Part shown: in pieces, positions 55,693 to 63,115 of the stretch
How positions within the stretch are numbered: the first letter of the stretch is position 1
Layout of the letters: every line of letters begins with the position of its first letter
Assembly: GCA_002482525.1 (NCBI GenBank)
Contig: DLGC01000006.1
Coordinates: forward strand, 46,468 to 110,467
DNA: 64,000 nucleotides
Origin: Propionibacteriaceae bacterium UBA7704
Lineage (GTDB): Bacteria; Actinomycetota; Actinomycetes; Propionibacteriales; Propionibacteriaceae
Reading direction: 5' to 3'
The notes under the pieces: model-generated
What the model was told of the DNA's origin: nothing
What the model saw: only the letters and a program-made list of their open reading frames with translations
Database searches by the model: none
Program-made: the position numbers and the translations under genes

Positions 55693-56655
55693 ATGCCAGG
55701 TAACAGCCAGCGCAAGGGCGCAGTACGCAAGAAGGGCAAGTCGACCCCGGCTGGGTCGGGCGGCCGGGTGCGTCGCGGCCTGGAAGGCAAAGGCCCCACC
55801 CCGAGAGCCGAGGATCGCCCGTACCACAAGGCCTATCGCAAACGCGGGCCGGACGGCGCACCGCGCACCACCCCTGGCTCCAAGCCTCGTGGTGATTCCC
55901 GCAAGAGCGGGTCGGCGGCGCTGGGTTCGGATTGGGTGATCGGACGCAACCCTGTTTTGGAGGCCCTGCAGGCTGGGCTCCCGGTGAAGCGTGGCCTGAT
56001 CGCCGAGGGAGCCGAACGTGATAGCCGACTGCGCGACATTCTCAAGTTGGCCGCCGAGCAGAGCGTCCCGCTGCTGCAGGCGACGCGTGTGGAGCTGGAT
56101 CGCATCTCCGGTGGCGCGGTGCACCAAGGCGTGGCCCTGCAGTTGCCCGAGTTCGACTATGCCGACGCCGAGGACGTACTCGACCAAGCCCTGGATTCCG
56201 ATACCGCGCCCATCGTGGTGGCCTGTGATTCGATCACCGACCCCCGCAATCTGGGGGCCATCATCCGCAGCGCCGCAGCCTTCGGAGCAGTCGGCGTGCT
56301 CATCCCCGAGCGCCGATCCGCCGATCTGACTGCCACAGCCTGGAAGGCTTCCGCCGGTGCGGCAGCCCGAATCCCGGTAGCGAAAGTCACCAACCTCAAC
56401 CGCGCTCTGGTTCATTACGCCGAGGCCGGTTTCACCGTCGTCGGCCTGGCCGGTGAGGGCGAAGCCGACCTGACCGCCATCGACCCCAACGATCCGGTGC
56501 TGCTGGTCATCGGCTCCGAAGGCGACGGCCTGGCCCGCCTCGTCCGCGAGAACTGCGATGTGCTGGCCCGGATTCCGATCAGTTCGGCGGTGGAATCCCT
56601 CAATGCTTCGGTGGCGGCATCGATCGCGCTGTACGAGTTGAGCCAGGACCGCTAA
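55693..56655 (+). CDS. rlmB: 23S rRNA (guanosine-2'-O)-methyltransferase RlmB-like (SPOUT/TrmH)
   Basis: 320 residues. A basic disordered N-terminal extension (about 1-78) precedes the substrate-binding domain starting at WVIGRNPVLEAL. The SPOUT domain motifs are NLGAIIRSA, VIGSEGDGL and SSAVESLNASVAASI. It methylates a guanosine of 23S rRNA. The cysS-rlmB order is the usual one. Confidence 0.92.
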   Translation: MPGNSQRKGAVRKKGKSTPAGSGGRVRRGLEGKGPTPRAEDRPYHKAYRKRGPDGAPRTTPGSKPRGDSRKSGSAALGSDWVIGRNPVLEALQAGLPVKRGLIAEGAERDSRLRDILKLAAEQSVPLLQATRVELDRISGGAVHQGVALQLPEFDYADAEDVLDQALDSDTAPIVVACDSITDPRNLGAIIRSAAAFGAVGVLIPERRSADLTATAWKASAGAAARIPVAKVTNLNRALVHYAEAGFTVVGLAGEGEADLTAIDPNDPVLLVIGSEGDGLARLVRENCDVLARIPISSAVESLNASVAASIALYELSQDR

Positions 56656-56755
56656 GTCGGCGTCGGTCACGCGCGCTCGAGCCGCGCGGGCAGCTTCGCG
56701 GTAGGTCCCGATTCGGGCGCTACCATGGCGCGACTTCACTTCTGCAGGAGCGTTC

Positions 56756-57121
56756 ATGAACCCATTCGCTGCGGTCTTCATCACCGCCGCGCTGGTCTTC
56801 TACTCCATCGGGGTGTGGGCCGAACGCATCGCCGGACGCCTGAAGTGGTGGCATTTCTGGTTCTTCGTCGTCGGACTGATCTGCGACACCATCGGCACCA
56901 CCATGATGTTCGAATACGTCGGCGGCCTCAGCCTCGACGTCCACGGCATCTCAGGCATGATCGCCATCATCTTGATGGTCATCCACGCCACCTGGGCGTT
57001 GGTGGCACTGCTGCGCAATAACGAGAAGACCATCACCAGGTTCCACACCTTCAGCATCTTCGTGTGGGCAGTGTGGTTGATCCCCTACTTCAGCCCCATG
57101 TTCTTCGCCCTGGCTGCCTGA
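56756..57121 (+). CDS. HsmA-like small membrane protein (TIGR03987 type)
   Basis: 121 residues with four membrane segments. Conserved features of this family are the SIGVWAERIAGRLKWWH stretch, DTIGTTMMFEY, HGISGMIAIILMVIHATWAL, and FHTFSIFVWAVWLIPYF. Function unknown. It is the last ordinary chromosomal gene before the repeat-rich accessory region. Confidence 0.8.
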   Translation: MNPFAAVFITAALVFYSIGVWAERIAGRLKWWHFWFFVVGLICDTIGTTMMFEYVGGLSLDVHGISGMIAIILMVIHATWALVALLRNNEKTITRFHTFSIFVWAVWLIPYFSPMFFALAA

Positions 57122-57144
57122 GCGGCCGTGGCCCAAGCCAGTCA

Positions 57145-57211
57145 GGCTTCGCCAAGCTCAGGCTTCGTCAGGCTCAGCCAACAGACACCGCGCCCTGAGC
57201 TTGACGAAGGG
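57145..57211. repeat. REP-like repeat cluster, same family as in cysS
   Basis: Two left arms in tandem, GGCTTCGCCAAGCTCAG and GGCTTCGTCAGGCTCAGCC, followed by an inverted right arm CCCTGAGCTTGACGAAGGG at 57193-57211. Confidence 0.85.
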
Positions 57212-57283
57212 CACGCCATGGCTACGACCGGCCGACCAAATCCACCACGGCTGGTTGCGGAACGAACCCTCCCCACCTCGGCC

Positions 57284-57318
57284 GGTTGAGGAGCGAACGA
57301 AGAGAGCGTCTCGAAACC
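57284..57318. repeat. second REP-like element
   Basis: GGTTGAGGAGCGAACGAAGA continuing to GAGCGTCTCGAAACC has the GGTT...GAAACC imperfect symmetry of another short actinobacterial intergenic repeat. The rest of 57319-57463 shows no gene; it holds only A/C-rich sequence, like the toxin array's intergenic DNA. Confidence 0.6.
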
Positions 57319-57463
57319 CCCGCCAGAACACAACCGAACCCAACAAACCCGGCCCAAGAAACGCCACCGGCCGATACACCCCACACATCGCACGCCACCC
57401 ATTCATGCACCAAACCCTTCGGGCATGCTGAACCTCTCGGCGACGGGTTGACCTGTCACTAAC

Positions 57464-57646
57464 TCATGCACCAGTCCCCACCACCACCGCAGCAGCCAGA
57501 AACTCCACTACCGTGCCAAACGGGCCAACCTTCTCAGCATGAGTCGGCGGCAACGGACCCGGATCCGGCAACCGATTCCACCGCGTAGCAGCCCGAACAT
57601 TGGCCTCAGCATCCTCATACGAACTCAAACCCACATGACGCAACAA
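57464..57646 (-). pseudogene. C-terminal fragment of an unidentified protein
   Basis: 60 residues (GLSSYEDAEANVRAATRWNR, then a Pro/Gly stretch, ending FLAAAVVVGTGA) with no good start codon or ribosome site. A reading in the next frame upstream (LEYAHVSRRGF) suggests the original protein continued through a frameshift. Probably debris at the left end of the toxin array. Confidence 0.4.
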
Positions 57647-57742
57647 CGCCGAAGAAACCCCCGACGACTCACATGCGCATACTCCAGCCCGACCAGACAG
57701 TGCGGCGACATCCGCCGCTGCGATTCCGACGACCCATCAGAG

Positions 57743-58363
57743 CTATGCGCTGATCTCCTGAATCCGGAAGTCCTTCGGGCTCACAGCCAGGAGGAACTCA
57801 GCGACATCACGTCGCCAGAGGATTTGGCGGAAGGACTGTTTGCCTGCGCCGAAGCGCTCCGGGCAGGCGACCACTGCGGGCGACTGCGAGAGAACCGAGA
57901 CGGGCGGTGGTGGGAGCACGTCCATCCCTACCGGCATCCATCGCGTAACACCGCACTCGACGCATGTCTTGGATGCCTCTCCATGAATTGGGGTGATGAT
58001 GCGGCGAAGGTCACCTGGGCTGAACCAAGACTCTGATGACGACTCAATAACAACCTGCCTTGCTCCTAGGTCGCTGTCGTTAGGAGCCCTGATCTCGCTG
58101 ACTGACAAGCCGAAGGCATCAACCGCTGCCTTCGCGACCCTTGGGGCGAGGCAATAGGTGTCGAACTGCCAGTTCGGGACCCATGCTCCTTCAATCTTGA
58201 GCCCGCCACGTTGCAGAACAAGCGAGCCCGTTTGGGAATGCTTCGGAACCCCGCAAGCATGACACCATCCATCCTCGCCAAACATCGGCGTAAGCCCGTA
58301 TGAGTTCTCAGGCCACGGCCAACCCCGGTTCCGGCGGAGGACGATCTCGACGTAGTTGCTCAT
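57743..58363 (-). CDS. putative immunity protein for the AHH-type toxin
   Basis: 206 residues, soluble. Two cysteine pairs, WCHACG (about 33-38) and TCVECG (about 133-138), suggest a zinc site. It overlaps the toxin stop by 4 bases (ATGA), as immunity genes commonly do. No known immunity family recognised; the role is inferred from position. Confidence 0.65.
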   Translation of the reverse strand: MSNYVEIVLRRNRGWPWPENSYGLTPMFGEDGWCHACGVPKHSQTGSLVLQRGGLKIEGAWVPNWQFDTYCLAPRVAKAAVDAFGLSVSEIRAPNDSDLGARQVVIESSSESWFSPGDLRRIITPIHGEASKTCVECGVTRWMPVGMDVLPPPPVSVLSQSPAVVACPERFGAGKQSFRQILWRRDVAEFLLAVSPKDFRIQEISA

Positions 58364-58870
58364 TCAAGGCCCAGTGCGTTAAGGATCTCCGGGTAGTCCC
58401 GGTAGATGCTTCTAGCCGCGTCGTTGACCATAGACGGGGTGACATTCCGGCTTCCATAGGGGATCGCCGCGCGCCACGCATTCGTAAAGACTTGATGCTC
58501 CGCTTGTGTGACTACGACTGATGGCATATTTGCGGGGTTCTGGCCCATCACAGCAGCAAACCTCTTCTCGATCAGGTGATGGGCCTGGATAGCCCCACCC
58601 TGGCCAGCCGTGACGAGCCGCTGCGTACGGTACGGAGCAATCCCCGACGACGCATTGCGTCAAGCCCCCGAACTTAGACTCTGCATTTGCGGCTGTTCGT
58701 CCGGTGTTGTCACCGAGCCCGAAGACCTGTTTAACAATCCTGACCACACGCCCACGATCAAAACCCTTCAGAACAAACCCAGCCGCCTTACCAACAGCCC
58801 TACCCACAACACTACCGACAACACCACCAAACAAACCCGACACAGCACCCAAAACACTGCTACCCAACAT
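58360..58870 (-). pseudogene. carrier-AHH nuclease toxin with a frameshift
   Basis: Residues 1-64 are the shared carrier (MLGSSVLGAVSGLFGG to GRTAAN). The tip should be an HNH/Endo VII nuclease of the AHH type: in the next frame the DNA reads GIAPYRTQRLVTAGQGGAI, then QAHHLIEKRFAAVMGQN, ending LNALGLE just before the immunity gene. Reaching that frame requires skipping one base near 58660-58670, beside a run of five G. As it stands the protein ends in an unrelated 152-residue frame, so this toxin is inactive unless frameshifted. Confidence 0.72.
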
Positions 58871-58932
58871 GCACTACGACGCACCGCCATCCCGCGGACA
58901 CGTCAACACCCCACAAACCGCACCACCAACAA
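58686..58932 (-). repeat. 247-bp toxin-carrier repeat, copy 1
   Basis: Near-identical to 61381-61627 and to 63811-64000. It runs from the CCGCAAA junction back through the 61-residue carrier coding region and about 62 bases upstream of its ATG. Codons are T-rich (GGT, GTT, TTG) unlike the flanking genes. Confidence 0.9.
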
Positions 58933-59448
58933 ACCCGCCAACAACCCCACGGACCGAACCGTCGCTCCGCAGCCACCCTGAGCCGAGCAAGCGAACGGAT
59001 ACTCGTCCAACGACCGCCCCGCCGGAGCAGGCGACCGACCACGCAGCGCCGCACATCGGTTGGCGTCACAAGCCGCCGAGCCCACTAGGTTCAACTGAGT
59101 CGGCACACCGTTAGCCACCGCATCATCGAAGGTCCCAGCAATCCCCGGCACACGACTCCGGCCAAAGACAACCGTCGGGACCTCGGCTGCGCCTTTTGCG
59201 GCAACCCCAACGGTCATGGCAAAGTCGTAAACGGCCGTGTCGGCTGCGGCACCTGGACCGAGGTGGAGCTGCCGCCCAGAAGCGGATGCGCTGCTCGCGC
59301 CAGCACCATGCGAGATGCCGTCGTACACCTCGGTCGACGTGTCGTAGGCGGGGCAAGACGCCACAGCCGCGAGCCCAGGCAGGAGACCAGCAAGGAGAAG
59401 CGCTGCGAGAGACGCGAGCAACAGCCGGACGCAGCCTCGCCAACTCAT
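58903..59448 (-). CDS. secreted NucA/NucB-type nuclease toxin, C-terminally truncated
   Basis: 181 residues. Signal sequence in the first 31 residues, a spacer, the junction VAAK (about 82-85), then a nuclease-like domain with FDDAVANGVPTQLN and SLDEYPFACSAQGG (about 146-159), the core motif of NucA/NucB DNases. The last 16 residues come from sequence next to the carrier repeat and replace the true C-terminus seen in the copy at 62390-62755. No immunity gene follows. ATG overlaps the preceding immunity stop (ATGA). Confidence 0.7.
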   Translation of the reverse strand: MSWRGCVRLLLASLAALLLAGLLPGLAAVASCPAYDTSTEVYDGISHGAGASSASASGRQLHLGPGAAADTAVYDFAMTVGVAAKGAAEVPTVVFGRSRVPGIAGTFDDAVANGVPTQLNLVGSAACDANRCAALRGRSPAPAGRSLDEYPFACSAQGGCGATVRSVGLLAGLLVVRFVGC

Positions 59449-59750
59449 GGCTTGGTCTTCCCATGTTGCGCCAGCCATCGAGCAGTTACCTCTGCGCTGA
59501 GGCGGGTCGACTCCTCGATGGAAACAACCCATCTGGTGAAGAGGACCACCGCTTCATCAAAGGAAGAGGTGCGGAAGCGGACGTCGAAGTTGCCGCGCTC
59601 AAAGAACCCACCTACCCACACCGTGTCTTCCAAGAGCAGACATGGCCTGTCATCAACGTAGTGACCCACGGCCCAGCCCTCGCTAGGAAGTTTGGCCCGG
59701 AGCGCGTCTCGCATGACAGCAAGCGGCGAAGCTGTCTGGTTCCCGCTCAC
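59445..59750 (-). CDS. putative immunity protein for the TNT-type toxin
   Basis: 101 residues, acidic/mixed, soluble (CLLLEDTVWVGGFFERGNFD near the middle). GTG 59750 overlaps the toxin stop by one base. Assigned by position; NAD-glycohydrolase toxins of this type need a dedicated antitoxin. Confidence 0.65.
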   Translation of the reverse strand: MSGNQTASPLAVMRDALRAKLPSEGWAVGHYVDDRPCLLLEDTVWVGGFFERGNFDVRFRTSSFDEAVVLFTRWVVSIEESTRLSAEVTARWLAQHGKTKP

Positions 59751-60346
59751 TATCCCACCCTTGACAGGTAGCCAGCGTCCAACAAATCCTGGACTGACGC
59801 GGGGAGCTTGCACTGGACTCCACCGCCACCAGAGTCCGCCCAAGGAGCCACCGTCTCTCCCCGCACCACCGTGCGCTTCTGGACCTCAAACACGGAGTAG
59901 GGGCCTCCCGGGCGGGTGCTGGGCAGACCACGCTGCCCGAAGGGCGTTCCTTCAGGGGACACGAATCGCCCACCGTCCGATCCGTAGCGGTCGATCAACG
60001 TTCTTGGCTTGAGAACGGTGACCTTGGAGCCTCCCAGGAATCCCTCGGCCTCAGGCCATGCGCGGTACGGTACCAAGTCGGTACCTGTCTTTGCGGCCAC
60101 ACCGCGAACCGCCGTCGCCTCCGCCTGCGGCGGGGCCTTGCCCCAGTGTTGACCAGCGGTGATGCACTCATGCGGCCCGACGACGTATGCCGCGGGCGGG
60201 GTTAAGGCCCCGACGCGAGTTTCGCCCGCGGCCAGTGTCGCGGCGGATGCGGTTCCGGCCCCGAACAGGGTGACCAAGACGGCGGCTGTGGCGGCTAGGA
60301 GCAGCCTCCACCACCGCGCCCGCGCTCGTTGCTGCCATCTGGTCAC
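59750..60346 (-). CDS. secreted TNT-type NAD+ glycohydrolase toxin
   Basis: 198 residues. Signal/anchor sequence to about 36 (AAATAAVLVTLFGAGTASA-like), spacer with two cysteine/histidine sites, junction VAAK (about 83-86), then a TNT domain (about 115-198). Signatures are LIDRYGSDGGRFVSPEGTPF, VRGETVAPW and GGGVQ (Gln178) before LPASVQDLLDAGYL. TNT of M. tuberculosis CpnT hydrolyses NAD+. Here the domain is on a small secreted protein. GTG 60346 was chosen at the start of the signal. Confidence 0.83.
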   Translation of the reverse strand: MTRWQQRARARWWRLLLAATAAVLVTLFGAGTASAATLAAGETRVGALTPPAAYVVGPHECITAGQHWGKAPPQAEATAVRGVAAKTGTDLVPYRAWPEAEGFLGGSKVTVLKPRTLIDRYGSDGGRFVSPEGTPFGQRGLPSTRPGGPYSVFEVQKRTVVRGETVAPWADSGGGGVQCKLPASVQDLLDAGYLSRVG

Positions 60347-60419
60347 AAGGCCAGTATCGCCGCTGCAGGCCGTTCGGTGGCGGACCTGCGAGGGCCGGTG
60401 GCTGGTCACACACCGGGCC

Positions 60420-60758
60420 ATGGACTTCGCCACCCGCCTGGCCGCCGCCCGCAAGACCGCCGGCCTCACGCAGCAGGTCCTCGCCGACCGCGTCCGCATC
60501 GACGTCACCCAACTCCGCCGCTACGAAGCCGGCACCAACCAACCCACCCTCGATGTCCTCCGAGCCCTCTCCGTCGCCCTGTCCGTCACCACCGACAGCC
60601 TCGTCTTCGGCGACACCCCCCGCGGCCCACAAACCGAGAACCCCCGCCTCCGCATGGAAGCCCTCGACCACCTCCCACCCGACGAACAAGCACTCGTCAT
60701 CGCCATGATCGAAGGCGCACTCCTACGACACCACGCCCGCCAACTCAACGTCAGCTGA
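60420..60758 (+). CDS. XRE-family regulator inside the toxin array
   Basis: 112 residues. Helix-turn-helix (about 5-60, TQQVLADRVRIDVTQLRRYEAG) plus a C-terminal helix ending LLRHHARQLNVS. It is the only plus-strand gene in the array, divergent from the TNT toxin and convergent on the unit-2 immunity gene. It may repress the TNT unit. Its last 27 codons are duplicated at 61735-61817. Confidence 0.8.
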   Translation: MDFATRLAAARKTAGLTQQVLADRVRIDVTQLRRYEAGTNQPTLDVLRALSVALSVTTDSLVFGDTPRGPQTENPRLRMEALDHLPPDEQALVIAMIEGALLRHHARQLNVS

Positions 60759-60777
60759 CGCCGCGCCGCAGGAGAAG

Positions 60778-61047
60778 CTAGGTCGCTGAGCGAAGACGCC
60801 TGATCTCGGCCACCAGGGCAGGCAGGTACGTGCGGGCCGCCGCAACCAGGTCCAATGTCGCCGCGTCCGCCGGACCCGAATCGCGCGAGAGGTACAGATC
60901 CTCACGGCGGTCATCCATCTCGCCCACGACGATGAAACTGTCACCGGAAACGTGATCGCGGCCTTCGACCATCGACCGCCACGGAGCAGGATCTGCCTGG
61001 TCAGAAAGACGCTCCAATCGGGACAGGACATCATCGCCGAGGTCCAT
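60778..61047 (-). CDS. putative immunity protein of toxin unit 2
   Basis: 89 residues, acidic, soluble (MDLGDDVLSRLERLSDQADP start; LDLVAAARTYLPALVAEIRR end). Begins 3 bases after the unit-2 toxin stop. Small proteins with this PAPW...LVAAARTYLPALV layout often follow actinobacterial toxins, but the family is not named here. Confidence 0.6.
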   Translation of the reverse strand: MDLGDDVLSRLERLSDQADPAPWRSMVEGRDHVSGDSFIVVGEMDDRREDLYLSRDSGPADAATLDLVAAARTYLPALVAEIRRLRSAT

Positions 61048-61050
61048 GAC

Positions 61051-61566
61051 TCACAGCCCCGGATTCTTGATCGTCGGCGTGAACAACTGGCTGAAAACGT
61101 CGGCGCTACAACCTGACAAGAGGCAGTGGCCCGGGTTGTCCGGCAACGGATCTGGGGTGACGGTCCCTCCTGCCCGACGAACATCGCCAGCAGTTGTCAC
61201 CCCGATCTGCTTGTGCGGGATGCCCTGAGCAGCCTCCTCGACCGTGCGGCCCGAATTGACAGACACGCCCGACAACGTCCCGTCCGCGTTCCCTACCACA
61301 CCACTACCCGAAGCGAAACGCTCAGCCGTGTTCGTTCCACCTCGCGCCAGGACCAGAGCATCCGGAACCTCGGCCGCGCCTTTTGCGGCCGTTCGTCCGG
61401 TGTTGTCACCGAGCCCGAAGACCTGCTCAACAATCCTGACCACACGCCCACGATCAAAACCCTTCAGAACAAACCCAGCCGCCTTACCAACAGCCCTACC
61501 CACAACACTACCGACAACACCACCAAACAAACCCGACACAGCACCCAAAACACTGCTACCCAACAT
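61051..61566 (-). CDS. carrier toxin unit 2, unidentified C-terminal domain
   Basis: 171 residues. Carrier 1-60, junction TAAK, then a tip of about 105 residues starting GAAEVPDALVLARGGTNTAE. It has blocks SGVSVNSG, IPHKQIGVTTAGDVRRAGG and NPGHCLLSGCSADVFSQLF. The His and two Cys near the end could be catalytic or metal-binding. I do not recognise the domain. The open reading frame and paired downstream gene suggest it is functional. Confidence 0.65.
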   Translation of the reverse strand: MLGSSVLGAVSGLFGGVVGSVVGRAVGKAAGFVLKGFDRGRVVRIVEQVFGLGDNTGRTAAKGAAEVPDALVLARGGTNTAERFASGSGVVGNADGTLSGVSVNSGRTVEEAAQGIPHKQIGVTTAGDVRRAGGTVTPDPLPDNPGHCLLSGCSADVFSQLFTPTIKNPGL

Positions 61567-61627
61567 GCACTACGACGCACCGCCATCCTGCGGACACGTC
61601 AACACCCCACAAACCGCACCACCAACA
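61381..61627 (-). repeat. 247-bp toxin-carrier repeat, copy 2
   Basis: Identical in layout to copy 1. A two-base difference gives Glu instead of Lys in the RIV(E/K)QVFG stretch. The identity ends sharply at the junction on one side and at GCACCACCAACAA on the other. Confidence 0.9.
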
Positions 61628-61734
61628 ACCCCACACCCCAACGAACCAACACCCGCAGTCGCCAACATGCAACCACCGGTAACAACAACATCGGCCGCCA
61701 CAGACACCCACACCGGGGCGGTTCAACCACTCCA

Positions 61735-61817
61735 CACCCGACGAACAAGCACAAGTCATCGCCATGATCGAAGGCGCACTCCTACGCCACCACGCCCGCC
61801 AACTCAACGCCAACTGA
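61735..61817 (+). pseudogene. duplicated 3' end of the XRE regulator gene
   Basis: Encodes DEQAQVIAMIEGALLRHHAR and QLNAN then stop, about 93 percent identical at DNA level to the end of the gene at 60420-60758. No helix-turn-helix part remains. The 107 bases to its left (61628-61734) show no gene. Confidence 0.8.
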
Positions 61818-61820
61818 CCG

Positions 61821-62393
61821 TCAGTCAGTCCACCAAGAGACTCGCTGATTCAGTTCCGCAGCAACGGATGCAAAGCACAGGTTCTCCATTTCGAGGTACC
61901 CGTCACGGTCAACGAAGAAGACGCCCCGCTCGAACGCCGCCGCCAGCGTCTCCGCCATGTCCGACAACGAACAGAACTCAACAGGATGTTCGGTCTCCTC
62001 GATTCGGAAGTGCCTCACCGGGGGCGAGGACTCTCCCAAGTCAACGAGATAGAAGTCGCCTCCACCGTTGGCGAACAACGGAAACCAGCCCGGTCTCTAC
62101 CGGGGGTCGGCGACAAACGCGCGATAGTTGGCCATCGCGTCCTCGAGGGAGAGCAAATGGAAGCCCGGAAAGATCTGGATATCATCAAGCGTGAGCCCCG
62201 CAGTCCGGGTGCCATCGTGCCAGAAATGCACCGCCTCGACCTGCTCATCCCCGCGCAGACCCGCAGCCGGGAAGATCCCGCCGGTTTCGCCCGAACTCAA
62301 CCCAGGCTGCAGTGCTTCCACCGCAGCGCGACGACCCAATCGCTCCAAGCCAATCTGAGTTCGGGACAACGCCTCGATCATGACGGTCATCAT
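61821..62393 (-). pseudogene. SUKH (SMI1/KNR4) immunity gene with an in-frame TAG
   Basis: 191 codons in one frame. A SMI1/KNR4-like reading has FPGFHLLSLEDAMANYRAF, then ADPR-stop-RPGWFPLFANGGGDFYLVDL. The single TAG (about 62094-62096) sits where the family usually has tryptophan, so it looks like a one-base loss. ATG 62393 overlaps the nuclease stop (ATGA), marking it as the former partner of the NucA/NucB tip. Confidence 0.75.
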
Positions 62394-62755
62394 GGCCCAA
62401 ACATCACATTGAAGGGATCACCTACACCGACCCCGTTGTCCTGGAAGAACCGGCTGAGCACGCACCCTTGGTAACTCTGCTCCCCAACAGGGACAGACCG
62501 GACGGTCGCCCCACAGCCACCCTGAGCCGAACAAGCGAACGGATACTCGTCCAAGGACTGCCCTGCTGGAGCGTGCGACTACCCACGCAGCGCCGCACGC
62601 CGATTGGCATCACGCGCCGCTATGCGTACACGGTTCAGTTGAGTCGGCGCACCGTTCGCCACCCCATCATCGAAGGTCCCAGCGATCCCAGGAGCCCGAC
62701 TCCGGCTAAAGACAACCGCCGGGACTTCGGATGCGCCTTCTGCGGCAACACGCCA
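62390..62755 (-). pseudogene. NucA/NucB-type toxin tip, second copy, with in-frame TAG and no carrier
   Basis: Reads VAAEGASEVPAVVFSRSRAP through GTFDDGVANGAPTQLN, then LRG-stop-SHAPAGQSLDEYPFACSA and a complete C-terminus VLSRFFQDNGVGVGDPFNVM. It keeps the ending that the copy at 58903 lost. It lacks a start and carrier: a TGA precedes it at 62756-62758. The TAG replaces an arginine codon of the other copy. Confidence 0.75.
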
Positions 62756-62857
62756 TCACTGAACCGACAAGATTGCCCGGCTGGCTGCCTCCGCAAGTCA
62801 GTTCGTCATACCCACGCGGTTGTCGACCTTCGAGAGCGCGGCGATGGCGTCGTAGTC

Positions 62858-63115
62858 CTAGGTGTCACACATGGTAGGGCCGCTTGAGCGCGACGAAGCG
62901 TCGCTTGTCGGCTGGTCGTCGGCGATGCGGGCGAAGTCGGGGACGTACGCCGCGACCGGTGGTCCGCACTCGGCGGCGGTGCAGTTCGCTGGAGCGTCGT
63001 AGGTGCAGATCTGGCGGGCTCCGCCGACGGGAGAGACGGACGCGCTTCCGGGCCAGGCGAACAGCACGGTGAGTACCACCAAGGCCGCCCGGACGACTCG
63101 GACGGCGAGCCTCAC
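62858..63115 (-). CDS. short secreted protein, probable tip-less secreted carrier
   Basis: 85 residues: signal sequence RLAVRVVRAALVVLTVLFAW, then a Cys-rich ICTYDAPANCTAAECG stretch and a Ser-rich end. The layout matches the N-terminal parts of the secreted toxins at 58903 and 59750, but no toxin domain follows. Its GTG overlaps the unit-3 immunity stop (GTGA). The next 100 bases (62759-62857) hold only fragments such as YDAIAALSKVDNRVGMTN. Confidence 0.55.
   Translation of the reverse strand: MRLAVRVVRAALVVLTVLFAWPGSASVSPVGGARQICTYDAPANCTAAECGPPVAAYVPDFARIADDQPTSDASSRSSGPTMCDT

Noticed and set aside
58610..61767. Plus-strand frames rich in Thr, Asn and Pro across the carrier repeats
   Set aside because: They are the antisense of the Gly/Val-rich carrier (NPSRLTNSPTHNTTDN-type translation), repeated only because the DNA is repeated.
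61556..61813. Minus-strand open frame of 85 codons, Cys- and Trp-rich
   Set aside because: It is the antisense of the duplicated XRE 3' end joined to DNA upstream of the carrier repeat; no start signal or sensible composition.
62094..62560. Amber codon read-through in the NucB/SUKH pair
   Set aside because: Two TAGs alone do not show suppression; the missing carrier and start of the toxin copy fit decay better. Many ordinary genes here end with normal stops and give no hint of recoding.
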